Shown here: positions 26,003 through 40,800 of the stretch, one piece after another
How the letters are laid out: the number at the start of each line of letters is the position of its first letter
How positions within the stretch are numbered: position 1 is the stretch's first letter
Source: Apostichopus japonicus
Taxonomy: Eukaryota; Echinodermata; Holothuroidea; Aspidochirotida; Stichopodidae
Reading direction: 5' to 3'
DNA: 64,000 nucleotides
Assembly: GCF_037975245.1 (NCBI RefSeq)
Contig: NC_092578.1
Location: 17,367,821-17,431,820, forward strand
The notes under the pieces: generated by a model
The model's input: only the letters and a program-made list of their open reading frames with translations
Told to the model about the DNA's origin: nothing
Databases searched by the model: none
Translations under genes and position numbers: made by a program

Positions 26003-28862
26003 AAGTAGTAGGACAAATTCATGAGGACAAGTACATGTAAATGTGCTAGAATTTGAGTACACTCGTGAGGACTCATAATTAATGTTTGTAATTAATTGTA
26101 TACATGAATCTTACATCCTGCATGCTATTGTATATGTACTAACATTTTGCATAGTCTGGTATATATATACCTAGATATTGCATTGATTTTGTAGCTAGAC
26201 TATTACCTTGCATTTCATGCGATATGTGGTAGACTTGAATTTTGTAGGATATGTGCTAGTTTTGACGGTTTGTTGGATTTGGTATATATGTATATATTTC
26301 ATTGACAAAAATCTGTTGTTTTAGCATCATGTTTGATCTCTAGAGTAAGGCAAAATATGTCACCAAAAACAGAACTAGTATTGTTCGATAAAGGTGACAA
26401 ACGCCTACAGTGGAATTCGACCTTCCTTACTGAATTCGAACCTCTGGCAGGCGCGTATCCAGGATTTTCAAACCCGGGGGGCGCGAATTACTATCTAAGC
26501 GGAGCGCCACCATCGGTTGGCGCGCAGCGTACAAGAAAATTTCTTGTTTTGAAACCCCCCAGATCACCGGAAACGGCACTTCTCGGGCTTGAAATGACCA
26601 ACCAGATGTACACTTTTTGCCTGAGAACCAAGTATTTCCTAATAGTTTTTTTTTCCATCCATAACCTTTTTGAAGATTGTCAACCCGGCACACATCATGT
26701 TCGACCTGATCGCATCTCCTGTGGGTCTTTGCTTTTGTAGGTGATTCTACGTCGCGGCCCACAATACCCGTCAGCCCCACTTTTCAAGGTTTTAAGCCCC
26801 ATATTTGTTCAGAATTTGAAAATTCACATTTCTCGTGAATAAACTCACTTCAAAACATACCCATAATGTTGTACAAAATTCATCTATGGACAACCAATAT
26901 AGAAAAAACTTCCTTCAACCCCTAACAGGCCGGTCAAAATTGCACGAGTAGAGGGAAGTGTGATGTAGAATGTTGGTCAGAAATTTTCGAAAATTCAGAC
27001 ACAGTTAATTTATTGGTGTACAAATATTAAAACCTGTTATAACGGCTATTATAAAACTTGGTTGAAGGAAATGAAAAAATAGCAGATATTTCCGAAACCG
27101 AACACTACACACATAGGCGTAGGAGGCGCGGCGGCAGTGGCGGAGCTAGGGGTATTGGTCAGGAGTGGCGAGAATGGTCTGAAGGGGCGCTTTCGACACT
27201 ATCTAAGCGGAGCGCCACCACTGGTTGGCGCGTAGCGTACAGAAAATTTTTGAGTAAAGATACTCCCTAGATCGCCGGAAATGACCCTTTCCGGGCCTGG
27301 CTAATTTGCAGATAAACGAAGAATAAGGTGTCATCGCCAAATTACACCAACAAAATGTGAGAAATGTCAATAAGTAGATGAGAGCGCAATAAAAAAGTCA
27401 ATAATCTAGAATAAGTAAAAAGTGGTAAAGAGCTGAAAAAGGCGCCAGCAGTCCATTTGAGTCCGTCAGGGGGCATCCGCCCCCCTGACCATATGAACGC
27501 TCCGCCACTGCGCGGCGGGGGTGCAGGCCCTAATTCGCCATTACTAATGTAAAAGAGAGTTTTGACATAATTGGACCTCTATGCTTTTTATACATCTACA
27601 TGAGACATGTCGTTGTTTACATTAGCATCCCGCGGTATACTGCGCAATTTTAACGGACCGTACGGTACATGATGACATGCGATGTAATAACAGATGCTTG
27701 CTTATATGATATTGACATGAACACGTTGAACGCGCGCGAAGCGCGCGAAAAGTTTTGGTTATTTTTTCAGGCAAGTCGGACAGTTTTGAGGCTTTTCATC
27801 CTGGAACGCCATTTTCATGCTCACTGATATGATGTGATATCTGCTGTTTGCGTTACAAATTCGAACAGGCGCGTAGCGAGGAATTTGCCAAGGGAGGGGC
27901 GAAGCCTGTAGGCAAATTATCTAAGCGTAGCGCCACCATAGGTTGGCGCGAAGCGTACAAGCAAATTTTGGCCGAAAATGTCTCCCAGATCGCTGGAAAT
28001 GACACTTCCCAGGCCTTGTAAGTTGCTTGTAAGCACTTTCTATTTTGAAATTACTTAGCGATATCATTTAAAAAATGCTGAATGGGGGGGGGGCGGGCGG
28101 TCGCCCCCATCCCAAAATGCGTCATGTTCCCCGACGACACGGTCGAGTTCGAGACCAGCCACAGTTGGTTTCATAGCACAATTCTACACACGCGTTATGA
28201 TAGACCATATATAGTATATATATATAGATCATTAGTGAGAGAGGAAAATGGAAACGTCAAAAAATGGAGTTGTCGGTGTAAGGGGTTGGTTTCATAGCAC
28301 AGTTGGTTTCATAGCACAATTCTACACACGCGTTATGATAGACCATATATAGTATATATATATAGATCATTAGTGAGAGAGGAAAATGGAAACGTCAAAA
28401 AATGGAGTTGTCGGTGTAAGGGGTAGGGTGAGTCACACTTTTACGAAATCATTGATCCGTCACTGGCTACCCTTCAGCGCTGTAATGATGTCACTGTTCT
28501 TCTTTCTCTTCCCGGTGTCTTCGCGTTTTGCTTTTACTCCCTCTTTTTCTCCTTTTTCTCTCTTCTTTTTCTTTTCCCTTCCTTCCTCTCCTCCTCCTCT
28601 CTTTTTCCCCTCTTTTTTCCTTTTTTCTTCTCTTTTTTTTCTCTTCTCTTTTTCTTACCCGGGGGGCGCGCGCCCCCAACGCCCCCCCCCTGGATACGCA
28701 CCTGTCTGGACATGCAATCAGCGTCCATAGCCTAGTAGTTAGGTTGTCCGCATATAAAGCGGGAGGCCCGGGTTCGAATCCCGGTGGAGGCTGGAAGTTT
28801 TTTCACTGCGCTGGATTTTTCAACTCATTACAATTTTAATAATATATATATATATACATATT

Positions 28863-28896
<34 letters not shown>

Positions 28897-31800
28897 CAGT
28901 ATATATATGTATATATATATATACATCATATATATATACATCATATATATAGGTTTGTCTGATTACATCACATATATCACACATATATATATATCACACA
29001 TATATATACATCACATATATCACATATACATCACATATATATACATCATATATATAGGTTTGTCTGATTTGGTATATATATATATATATCAATATATTAA
29101 TGTAAATATGATGCAACATTAAGTAGAGTTCAATCTTGATCATTTTGGTTACATTCAAGTATGGTAGTGCAGAATATGGTAGATTAAGTCTGTACTCAGG
29201 TAGACATAACTCTTGCGTGTTTTGTTAGACTATTAATGTAATTGTGGGATGTGGTAGCAGCCAATCTTACCCGATGTGCACAGTGTTCCTATAAATTACC
29301 TTCTCCATTTTCCTCCTTTTAAGGTCTCTTTATAGTACTTTACATCACCAAGACCAAACTACCCGATGCTTTCGTGAAAGAGTCCATTCGTTACTTGAGA
29401 TCAGTACAGCTTGCGGACGGAGGCTGGGGTCTGTAAGTGTTCTTTGATGTGCCTGGCTTTTACAGTCCCGACGATAGGGAATCCTATCATCTATAAATAA
29501 ATTTTTAGCCTTTGAAGAAGATCCTGCTAGGATCGAAAACGTCAGGCCAACTTTAACTTTTACACATACTCTTACACAGGCTCTCTAGTGGATAAGCAGT
29601 TTGCTAACAGTTTCATTTGAATTTGATAGGGAATTCAGTCAGTTATTTACTTGAAACAGGCATGAGACTCTTCCGCGGAAACGCGGATTTCCGATTTTTT
29701 TTTTTTTCATTTTCGCGTTTTTTTCTCGTAATTCGCGTTTTTTATTTTTTTTTATTTTTTTTATTTATTTATTTTTTTTATTTATTTATTTATTTATTTA
29801 TTTATTTTTTTTTCCCCGAACATGCTGGACTGTAAAGGGAAGTAACACCGAATTTGACCAGTGGTGGAATCAAGTAGCACAAAGCAAGCAAAAAAGCATT
29901 TTTTTGGTTCAAAAAAGCTAATGGATAAATTATACAAGCAGAAATGCCACACTTTTTTGGCGAGTTGCGTGATGTGATAGATTCCATCTAGAGTCCACCA
30001 TTTTGCATCCTCCTTACCTGACAAAAAAATTCTAAAGGGGAGGGGGACACCCCCTCCCTTAAACCCCTCCCCCAGGACGGGGATCGATAAATTTCAGATT
30101 TTTTTTCCCCGGCTCAGTCTCATCCCTGTTGAAAGTAACCCCTTTTGAGACAGATATTTAATTTGTGTTGTTTGCTTATAATAAACTCATAATAAATTTT
30201 TGAGATTTGATAGGCCTATCAAAAAACAATATGAAGGTTTGGGATTCCCAAAAATAGACACAAAATATTAAGAAACATTCTCATTAGGTTTTGCCATCAG
30301 GCAGAATCTAGGAAGGCAAATGGGGGGGGGGGGAGGTGAAGGGTGAGGAGGAGGAGGAGGAGGAGGAGGAAATGTAATTCATCTCAAAGTTGAAGCTTAT
30401 ATATTTGTAGAAAGTTGATGAACTGCATTTAAAAAAAAATTTACATTTTAGTTGAATGTTAGCTGTACAGGTTTTAAAATTGAATTTTCCTGCCTTAAAT
30501 GAAATCTTGAAACGTAAACGGTGTAGATACCGAGCAAACTTTTTTTTCTTTTTTACCCCTTCCGGAACAGGCATACAGAAGATAATGCCACAGTTTTTGG
30601 GACAGCATTGAACTATGTGGTGATGAGACTCCTTGGAGTCAGCCCAGAAGACCAGGACTTGGTTAAAGCCAGGAAGCTTCTCCATCACCATGGTAACAAC
30701 TTTGTGATGCGGAAAAAGAGGCTAAAAAATATGCTAGATATTCCGCTGAAACGGTCTTTTCTTTACTTTTCACACCAAACGGCCCGGTGCATGTCAGTTA
30801 ATTAATTTAAAACTATTCAGCAATGTGCTTGAAAGGAAATTTCAGCAACTGCAGATGCTTATTCTTCGAAATTGTTAGTGGCAAGTGTTTCTGCAAGTAT
30901 ACGTATAGGTCAAAAATCAACAACCTCATCCTAGAAAGTTTGTATGGAGAAGATAAGTATTGTTCCAAATTGAGTGATATTTCGTGACTGCACCTGGCAA
31001 CAGCAGACTGTGAAGGGTTTAGTATTACCATGGCAACTGAGCTGAAAGTATTTATACTTACCTTTACTATATGAAAGTCATGTACTGTATCAACAGAGGA
31101 AAAGGATATTTGTGTAAAACTTTTGTAGTATTTTGTCTGTTTCTGGGCGTGGGTGGGGGGAGGGAGGAGGGCGGTGATCAGAAATGGTTGCAATAGAATA
31201 GAGGGTGAACCCCTATGGTGACTTGATGATTTAGGCTCCCAAGATTTCTCTGTGAAATATGTATATATAGTGTTATTGCATTATCTTCCATTAACAGGAA
31301 GTTTTTTTTTATTTTAATAAGACATGTTTTTCTCCATTCCTTCTATCCCCTCCCCCAATTCTTTCATCAGCTAATCAGAGAACAAAAAGCTTCAAAAGTT
31401 TCATAAATTCTTTCCAATTTGCATATATGCAAAAATATATATGCAGAAATACCCTACTTTTTTTTTCTTATCTTTGTAGGTGGGGCTGCCACCATCCCAT
31501 CCTGGGGGAAGTTTTGGTTGTGCATACTGAACTGTTATAAGTGGGAAGGCATGCACACGCTGTTCCCCGAACTATGGTGAGTGGGTCGGGCTTTCGTAGT
31601 GCCAGATAAAAATTGTTTTAGAACTTTTAGCGATAGCCCAAAGGAAGAGCTTGCAGCTGTCATCTACTTGAGGCTGTGGATGAATACCAGCTCTTATCCT
31701 TCTGTGAGCATCTAGACAAAAGCAATGCAGGCATATTCATTTTCCTTACCAATCCTGTCCCTCCTAACATCCACATCACAAAGGCCCAGGCTACCCCCCC

Positions 31801-34800
31801 CCCCATCATCCCTTTTACCAACTTATATACCTCTTCTTGATTGCAATATCAAAGTTCTGATACTATTTCGAATTAAAATCCCAGTACAGGATATTCTCTG
31901 AACTGGATTAAATATAAAAATCATCGAGAAAAAGTTCTTTCAAATGATTGAATATTTTCGAAATTGCTTCCCTTCACGTTGTTCAACATTATGCAACTCA
32001 TGCTGGAAAAGGATTTGTCTGTGTGGCGAGATCGGCATGGTTACGATCATTTACATGGAAGTCATGCATTAACCTCAGTATAGCAACAGCTTTTCCTGCA
32101 TTCTGGGAGCTTCCTCATTTTTTTGGTTTATAAGGGAGGACCCCAGCAAAAATGGTCAAAACTTGGGTGTCACATGACTATTGTTTATATTTTTGGTTGG
32201 TTTCTTGTTCAAACATTCATAATTAAGGGATTAAATGGCTCCACATTCTGTGACCAGATGCTGGGTGTTCAATCTAACGATTATATTACTGTGCGTGATA
32301 TTACATGAAATTGTACGGTAAATTTGTGACAGTCCTGGGCCGGGGGGGGGGCATTCATGTGTTTAATTCTTCAAAGGATAGCGGTAATGACAATCTCTCT
32401 GTTTTTGCTCATTGGGTTTGTTCTATCCTTCAGCTATGTGATTTCCTGGATGGTTTATCAAACCAAATTCCGACATAAATAGAATGAATTATACTGCAGG
32501 AAGCCTGCAGGAAAAAATTTTCCCTCGCTTAATAGCGCATGCGTCGACGTTCACTGTATCATTCTGCTAAACAGGTGAAACAGTTCTCAAAAAAACAAAA
32601 AAAATTATAATTTGGATCTCTTGTTTTGCGGTGACGGTTTTTAGGCCATTTCCAGTTAGTCTTTGTAGATTCAAGTTGCGATGGAAAAAAGTTTGACTTC
32701 AGAACATGTCAACTAGAGTTTTTATCGGTGTGCTACAAATGTATAACACATAAATGATGTGAATATATATAACACATATATAATTTGCAGGGATGTGCCC
32801 GCACTGGGCTGTCCCGCCCAGCACTAAAAATTACTGCCCAGCACTGTCTTAAAAATCATGAATCCCGCCCAGCACTATTTTCATCTTAAATCCCGACATT
32901 CCTAACAATATATTCCACATAAATTGGGCCTAGCCTATGCCAAAATCATACAGACTAATAATGCATCCGTTACGCATGCGAGAAACATTACTTACGCCTC
33001 TCAATCGGTCCCTTGTAAAATCTCTTTGAAACACACTAATGACTTTTACCAGGTACGTAATATATTTCACTAAAAAAAAATTAAAATGTTAATTGCTAGC
33101 AAAACTAGTACTTGTGTATGTGCTTAAAAAGCTACACAAGTACCAGCATTTGGCATCTGAGCACCTTCAAATTTAGGGAAACATCTGCTTGACCTTCTAT
33201 ATACCCACATATATCATGTCAGTTCAACTATTTGTCCTTCACCACAGACACTATCATAGGCAAGTTATCAACATGTGAGGGTTTGTAGTGCATCCAAGAT
33301 GCCAAGCAGCCATTTCTGTAGTATTATAGATATCATATATATCTGGTATGAAGGCCTTTTTGCTGGTAGCAATCAATTGGTCAACATCCTTGAGTGATAA
33401 ATAGAGGCTGTTGTGCATCCAGATTATTTTTGTTGCCTCAGTTGTTGCCGTAACTGTAACAAACAATGCACAAAAAATGAGAAACAAATTGCTTTGAATT
33501 CAAATTTCTTATTCAAACTTTAAAATCCAGTTCATTCCCCTCCCCTTCAATCATATCTACTACCAAGTAGCCACCCCTCCCTTTTAATACGGCCACCCCT
33601 CTCTCACCTACATGAATCCCTCCCCATAGCTACATCTATGTAATCAGAGATGCCAAGGTCAGATGTTTTTTAGGCGGGTGAAAATTGTCTGGTGCTGTTA
33701 GTTACGTACACCATCTAAGTGGAGCGCCACCATGGGTTGGCGCGAAGCGTACAAGAAAATTTTGGGATCTTACGGCCCCTCAGATGGCCGGAAACATCAC
33801 TTCCCGGATCATCTAAGCTGAATCTATACTGTCTCCATATTTGTATTGTGTCTATTTTGTTTTCATTCCAGAGAAAAAATTATCTTGAAATAAAAAAAAA
33901 CTCTGAAATTTTGCGGACGCTGTAGCGTTCACGTGTGTCGTAACGGTATTATTTTTCACGAATCGTATAGGTAACGTTGCTTTCAGCCGGGCATATTTAG
34001 CACAATCGGCTTTGATTAATTTCCGATCCTGGCGGTTCTGAGATAATTCGCATTTTGATGAAATGAATTTCACGCTAGCAATGATACACTTTCACAGGAA
34101 AAACTCTGTGGGCCTACAATGCGGGAAATTCTTCAAAAATGCAGGAGTTTTTGGGAAAATGCGGGAGATTCGGACAGGTGGGCGGGTGAGCGGGAGACGA
34201 CCCGAAAATGCGGGTGACACCCGCCCAAAGCGGGTGACTTGGCAGCACTGATGTAATGTATAAGCATATGCTTATTGTAAATAGATGTATGACCACTAGT
34301 CCCAATCAAGGTTATGACAGTAAAGTAGGACAATTCTCAATTAAATTTACCCCTCTGTAGTACTCTGCACTACCCCCCCCCCCTCCCCCAACCCCAGCAC
34401 TTTCCAGCTTACCTCCTTGATATTGGTTAGCTCTGTGATATCAACTCATATAGATGTACATTACAACAGCATATACACAGTAAGTAGACTTATAGTCACT
34501 AGTCCCTCCCTCTATCAAGGTTGTGACAGTGAAGAATCAAATTTCTTGGTTGCTTGGGGTATATTACTCTTTCATAGTTTATACACAATGGTAACCTATT
34601 CAGTAAATTCAAAGATGGGTCCTCTTTGGTGCATTAATGTAATATAGAAAGTTGTATTCCTCAAGGGATTTGGTTACGGTTGTTTGATATACTCTCTATC
34701 TATTTTTTCTCCACACCTTTCTGTCTTTGTCCATCTCCAGTTTATTCCCTACCTCCTTCCCTTAATCCTCTCTTTGTCCCTCCACTGTTTATCTCCTACC

Positions 34801-37800
34801 TCTCCTCTTCCCCTGTTGGTTTCTTCTCTCCATCCCGTGTCTACTAATACCCTTTAATCTATCTCATTGTGTTCACCATGCTCATTAACCTGTCTGTATT
34901 CTGTGCGTGTTTTTGTCCCTTCTGTTACTGTTACTTGTCATTTAGCCTTTGAAGAAGATCCTGCTAGGATCAAAACGTCAGGCCAACTGACTTTTACACA
35001 TTCTCCTATACAGGCTCTCTAGTGGATAAGCAGTTTGCTAACAGTTTTATTTTATTTTGATATACTATCTAGGCATCAGGATGGATCCTAAACATCTTGA
35101 TCCCAAATCATCTGTATGAGTCATTGTCCCGGAAATTGCTTTAGGAAACAGAAAACCAAAAAAAAATCTAAAATGAAAGATACTGTTAATGTCATTATGA
35201 AAAAAAATGTATACATGTGCAAGTTTGGTAGTTGGAATAGAGGTGGGAGGGTGGGGGGAGGGGAGGGGCAATGGAAAGGAACTAGGGAGCAGCCTGGGAC
35301 ACTGGGTCATCAAAGGACAAGCATCACCAACTGCCATGTCAATAAGACAATGGATTTTGTGTTGCCTTTAGAGCAGTTGTCGCAAATGGTCCTGACCTCA
35401 TTGTTAAATATCTCACTTTTCATAGTTCAAATTTTTTCCATTTTTTCGCCGTGGCAAATTTGGCGCCGCCATATTTGTCCGAACTGGCATATGAATTTAT
35501 AAATGAAGTAAATTAATGTTTGGCCTATTTAAGAACAACAGTACAACAGTGTTTCATGAAATCTCTTGCGATAGAACTAACGCTATGGAGAGACGAGAAA
35601 AAAGAACTCCACAGAGATTAAAACCGTCTCGTTATCCGTTCTCTCTATTCGATTTCAAATCCTGTAGGTTGCTGCCCTCGTGGTTACCCGCCCATCCGTC
35701 AACACTCTGGGTTCACTGCCGTATCGTTTATCTTGGAATGTCGTATCTCTACGGCAAAAGATACTACGCTCCAGAGGATAGTCTTATCTTAAGCCTGAGA
35801 AAGGTCGGTACTAAAGTTTGTTTATTCAAAGATGTCTTATTAATAGTAGATTTCGAGAGAAAAAATCCAATTTTTTAAAGGAGGACCAAACCCAACCTTC
35901 AAAGTTATTATATTTTGAGAACTGGGGGAGAAATATACAGTTTAAATAGCTATTTTGTTTTGGTAGGAATATTCTCATTCGTATACTAAAAATATATAAT
36001 TCTTGAAATTAAGTTGACATCGGTTACAATTCAGACAAAAGTTTTCTTTTTTCAACAACAACAACAAAAAGTGGGGAAAAAGGATCCGGACGTTTCGGCT
36101 AATTTAATTTCTTTCATCTTTCGAAAGGAATTATTCGTCGAGGACTTTGAAACGATTGATTGGCCGGCACAGAGAGAAAACATTGCCAAAATTGACATTT
36201 ACACTCCTCATAGCTGGCTTTACTCCATGGTATTCGGTAAAGTAGTGATAATAATAATAATAATAATATTTGCTTTTTATATAGCGCTTTATACCAGCGA
36301 TAGGTCTCAAAGCACTTTACAGACGTTATATTACCCCTGGTCAATGATAACCTGTCCCAGAGACAATCCCTCCAGTCGGCGGCAGTTATATACAGCGCCC
36401 AATGACAAGTTACCTCACAGGTACCCATTTAACCCCTGGGTGGAGAGAGGCAAGTGAGATAAAGCATCTTGCCCAAGGACACAACATAGTGAACTAGGCA
36501 GAAATCGAACCAGCAATCCTTGGATCACGAGTCTGACACCTTAAACCAATTGGCCACCACGCTCTCACATGTTGTGTTCAGAGTTGGACCTGGTGATAAA
36601 TTGTTCTCCAACATTCAGCTCTACAATATTTTGCCCAGAAATCTTTTGGTCTTAGTAAAATCTATTCGTCGAAAAACTAAATAAGAAACATTTCTGTGCA
36701 AGTTTTTGCTTCTTGTTTTTGTTATCAAAATTAACTATAAGTCAAGCTTATGAACTGCATTGGTATTAGAAAAGAAAAGAAAAAGTTGTACTATCAAAAA
36801 ATTACATCACAGATTTAGCAAAAGTCAACCCAAACTGTTGCATTTAAAATCTATGGAAAAGGATGGTTGAAAACATTTTTAATTGATCCTAATTGACCTT
36901 TCTTTACCTTTGATTCAAAACACTGTATTATGAAAAAGAATTCTGGGCAACAACAACTTTTGCAAGGATCAGATCAGAGACATTTAAACTAAGTAAAATC
37001 TTGTTTATTGAAATGTTATTAAGGAGTACTTATAGTTATCTTATAATGAAACATTCAAAAGGGTCTTTCTACTGGACAATGCTCTCCCCTGCACTATGCC
37101 CCCCCCCACCCTGCCCCCGCTCCTTAACCTTTCTTTATAAACTTTACATTTTGTCATACATTTTGTTTTTCTATCACAGGGATGTTAGATACGTATGAAC
37201 CCTTTCACAGCAGCTGGTACAGAGAAAGTGCTCTCAAGGTTTGCTTGGATCATATCAAACAAGATGATATTATGACCAACTTCATCAGTATTGGGCCAGT
37301 AAGTTATAATAGATTGTGGGTTTATGCTCATAGCATTATCCCAGTCTCTCTATCCACCCCACCTCCTTTCCTCCCTCTCCATTTTTGAGGGGGAGGGGGG
37401 GGCTTGTATATGAGGTCATACCTTTCATCTGTATCGTGTTCAGACAGCAAAACATAGATGACACAGAAGGGTATTAAAATTTTAAAATTCAACTTCTTTA
37501 GATTGCTGTGTATCATCTAGCCTTTCTCAAATCCTGATTGGTTATAAAGTAGAATGAATATTCAACTTCTTGAGACTACTGTGTATCATCTAGCCTTTCT
37601 CAAATCCTGATTGGTTATAAAGTATAATGAATATTCAACTTCTTTAGACTACTGTATATCATCTAGCCTTTCTCAAATCCTGATTGGTTATAAAGTAAAA
37701 TGAATATTCAACTTCTTTAGACTACTGGGTATCATCTAGCCTTTCTCAAATCATGATTGGTTATAAAGTAAAATGAATATTCAACTTCTTTAGACTACTG

Positions 37801-40800
37801 TGTATCATCTAGCCTTTCTCAAATCATGAAGGTTATAAACACTGATCTGTACACTAACTGGATTGGAGCAACAGGCCTACTCTGTGAAGCCACCGGAAGT
37901 TACTGTCCGCCATGTTTGTTCACCCAAGAAGAGCGATACAGTTCACTGATTTTGTATGCTAGCGATATTTGAACGTTGATTTAATGACTGTTTTCTTGTA
38001 GACAGAAAGTATCCAAGACAAGAGATGGGGCGCTGATATTAGGTGTGTGTCACTGAGGTGGTGGGGGGGGGGGGGAATTGGTCGGGAGACGTGCCCCCGT
38101 ACTCAATATTAGATTGATTTTTTATTGCGGTTAATTGACCAAGTAAAATGAGGGTTGCAAAAGGAGATCAATATGGACAACTCAAAAGCCTTTCCGAATA
38201 TATTCTTGGTCGAAAGCAACATTGAGGGGTTGGTGTGGAGGGGAGGGGTGGGGGGTGGAGGGGAATCAAAAATTCGAAGTTTTCAAACAGTTGTAGTCTA
38301 AGAGCAATCTCGTGAGTCATAAACTGTGGTATTTCATGTTTATGCTATAATGCTATTGTCTTTACTGGTTGGGTGCTTGCAGTTTCAGCTTTACCCTTAA
38401 ATGATTACAAATAGAGAACCGACAAGGTAAACTATGAAAGCACATAATGGAAACAAATATCCTTTTCTTTAAATATATTCAGTTCAAGTGACACAGTTGT
38501 AATAGTATTGATTGTAGTGACTTGTTAGCACTTAAAAAGTCCAACAAGAACTTCATTTCCAGAAAATTTAAAATCATTACACTCGGGACCCTGGAAGTCA
38601 ATGCAATGTTTCTGGTGGTTAAAATTTATAAAAATATATAAAAGTAAATCAGCAAGAACTTCACATATAAAAGACTATTATAAAAATATTGTTACAAAAA
38701 GTATAATGGCAATAACTTCACATTTCATAATCTAAAAACATTACAGTATGGGCAGAGGAAGTCAGTGCAATGCTTCTGGTGGTTAAAAATGTCATGAAAC
38801 TTTCCAAAATGACTATAAAGGTAAGGTCCTTATGTATAAAAAGTAAAACAATACATATGGTGGAACCTGCAAATCCATGAAATGCTTCTAGTGCTTGAAA
38901 ATTATCATTTAACCTATACAAAAACAAATTCCGGCAAGAACTTCAACACCAAACAATAGAAATCACGAGATGTTTTGCCACTAGAGGTCAGAGAAATGTT
39001 TCCATATTGTTTAAAAACATAATGAAACTTAAACTTCTTCTTCATTAACTGTATGATTGGATGGCAGAAATGTGATAATTATGATGGCAACAGAGCCTAA
39101 AAAGTACTGACAAAATCTTTACTATAAGTTCTATCATTTTAACACTTGGAATGTTCAGCCACATCCCCCATGTTCCCCCATGTGTGATTACTGTCATGTC
39201 TTTCTGCTTATTTTGCTCTCATGAAACTTTCTCAATGAGGTCTCTTATGCCCTTGAACATGTCTCTTGACATAAAAAGAATGAAAAGATAAATAGTTTCA
39301 ACCCAGTATGCATGAAAATGTATGTGATGTCGGGTATTTTGCGCTTTAGCTTTCTAGGAGACCCCATTATAGCATATGTAGGATCTCCAGGGGTACTCCA
39401 TGTTCACTGCACTCCACATTTGGTAATTCATGTTTTGTACTTGGGATTGGGCTGGATCGTCTTGCAGATGGTGGCTTACGAGTTACGAGTTGGAGTAATC
39501 TGCAAATTACATAAGCAAAACATTGAAATTTTTAATATAAATATAAAATTCATCTGTAGAAACGAAATAATTTAACCAATTGAATTGTAGCCTGTGCTTA
39601 GTAATACTCATTCATAAAAGGAGAGGCTTCAAATTTCCAAATAAGTCAAGCTTAGGCTTGTGCCTTGAGTTAGGCAACAACTCTCTGTTTTCAAAACTGA
39701 GTTAGGTGGTAAGCCTATGTATACCCTTTCAATTATTAAGCTACACATAATTCCTCATGTATTCAGTACGTCACGCAGTGTACTGAAAACTGTACTTTGA
39801 TGCAAGTAGACCTAAATATGTCGAAAAGCTAATGTTACTTATCATGTTGCTTATTTCTTTCGCGAAACACGTCCATATTCTCGCCAGTGCATACAACGTA
39901 GTACAAAAGACTAACTAGAATTCCCATCCCAGGTAATCGGCATAGCCTACCTGTGAAAGTTCAACCCCTTTTCTCGTTTTCCACGAACATCCCGGTGTGT
40001 GCATCCATAGGCTGAACAGGCATTCTTTTCAAAACATCAGATATTAAACGAGTGAGGTAAAGTTACTAAACGAGTGAGGTAAAGTTATTTCGTTAAGGAT
40101 AATGCGAAGTGCTGTCTGCCGATTCCGTACCTAGATACAACAGAACAAGAAATGTTTGGCGTCTTTTTGGGTGATTCAAGATGGCCGCAAACCCACTTCC
40201 GGTAGCTTCACAGGGAATAGACCAACTAGCGCTCAGAAGCGGTGAGCCGCCAATCCAGTTAGTGTACAGATCAGTGGTTATAAAGTAGAATGAATATTCC
40301 ACTTCTTTAGACTACTGTATATCATCTAGCCTTTCTCAAATCCTGATTGGTTATAAAGTAAAATGAATATTCAACTTCTTTAGACTACTGGGTATCATCT
40401 AGCCTTTCTCAAATCATGATTGGTTATAAAGTAAAATGAATATTCAACTTCTTTAGACTACTGTGTATCATCTAGCCTTTCTCAAATCCTGATTGGTTAT
40501 AAAGTAGAATGAATATTCAACTTCTTTAGACTACTGGGTATCATCTAGCCTTTCTCAAATCATGATTGGTTATAAAGTAGAATGAATATTCCACTTCTTT
40601 AGACAACTGGGTATCATCTAGCCTTTCTCAAATCAAGATTGGTTATAAATTATTAATAACCAAGTATCTACAGTACAAAACATTTCGTCATTAACTTGTA
40701 AGACTATGAAATAAAAAATTATGGGGACGTGCAGGGTTAGGGAAAGTCTGTGGGGAGGGGGCCAGGTCTGGGTGTCAGCCTCACCATATCACTCTTCTAT

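Larger units (their letters stand above)
26325..28845 (+). mobile_element. tRNA-derived SINE, copy 3, split by a transposon
   Basis: The leader half lies at 26325-26447 and the tRNA-like half at 28705-28845, separated by the 2257-bp element below. Joining them restores the order seen in the intact copies at 12542 and 62885 (CGAACCTCTGG then ACATGCAATCAGCGTCC). The tRNA-like half keeps the B box GGTTCGAATCCC and is followed by a long (TA)n stretch. Confidence 0.85.
31577..35667. other. OSC intron 5 contents
   Basis: Holds a bounded hAT-like element (33645-34250) and a Penelope-like fragment (34943-35050). The sequence at about 32790-32900 repeats the phrase CCCGCCCAGCACT three times. Pyrimidine-rich tracts lie at about 33530-33610 and 34690-34860. 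No gene recognised; 33254-33487 and 34417-34647 are open frames without domains. Confidence 0.5.

Noticed and set aside
28386-28730. 114-aa Phe/Ser/Leu-rich frame and its Lys/Arg/Glu shadow; same at 48195-48574
   Set aside because: They cover the polypyrimidine part of the composite transposon in both copies.
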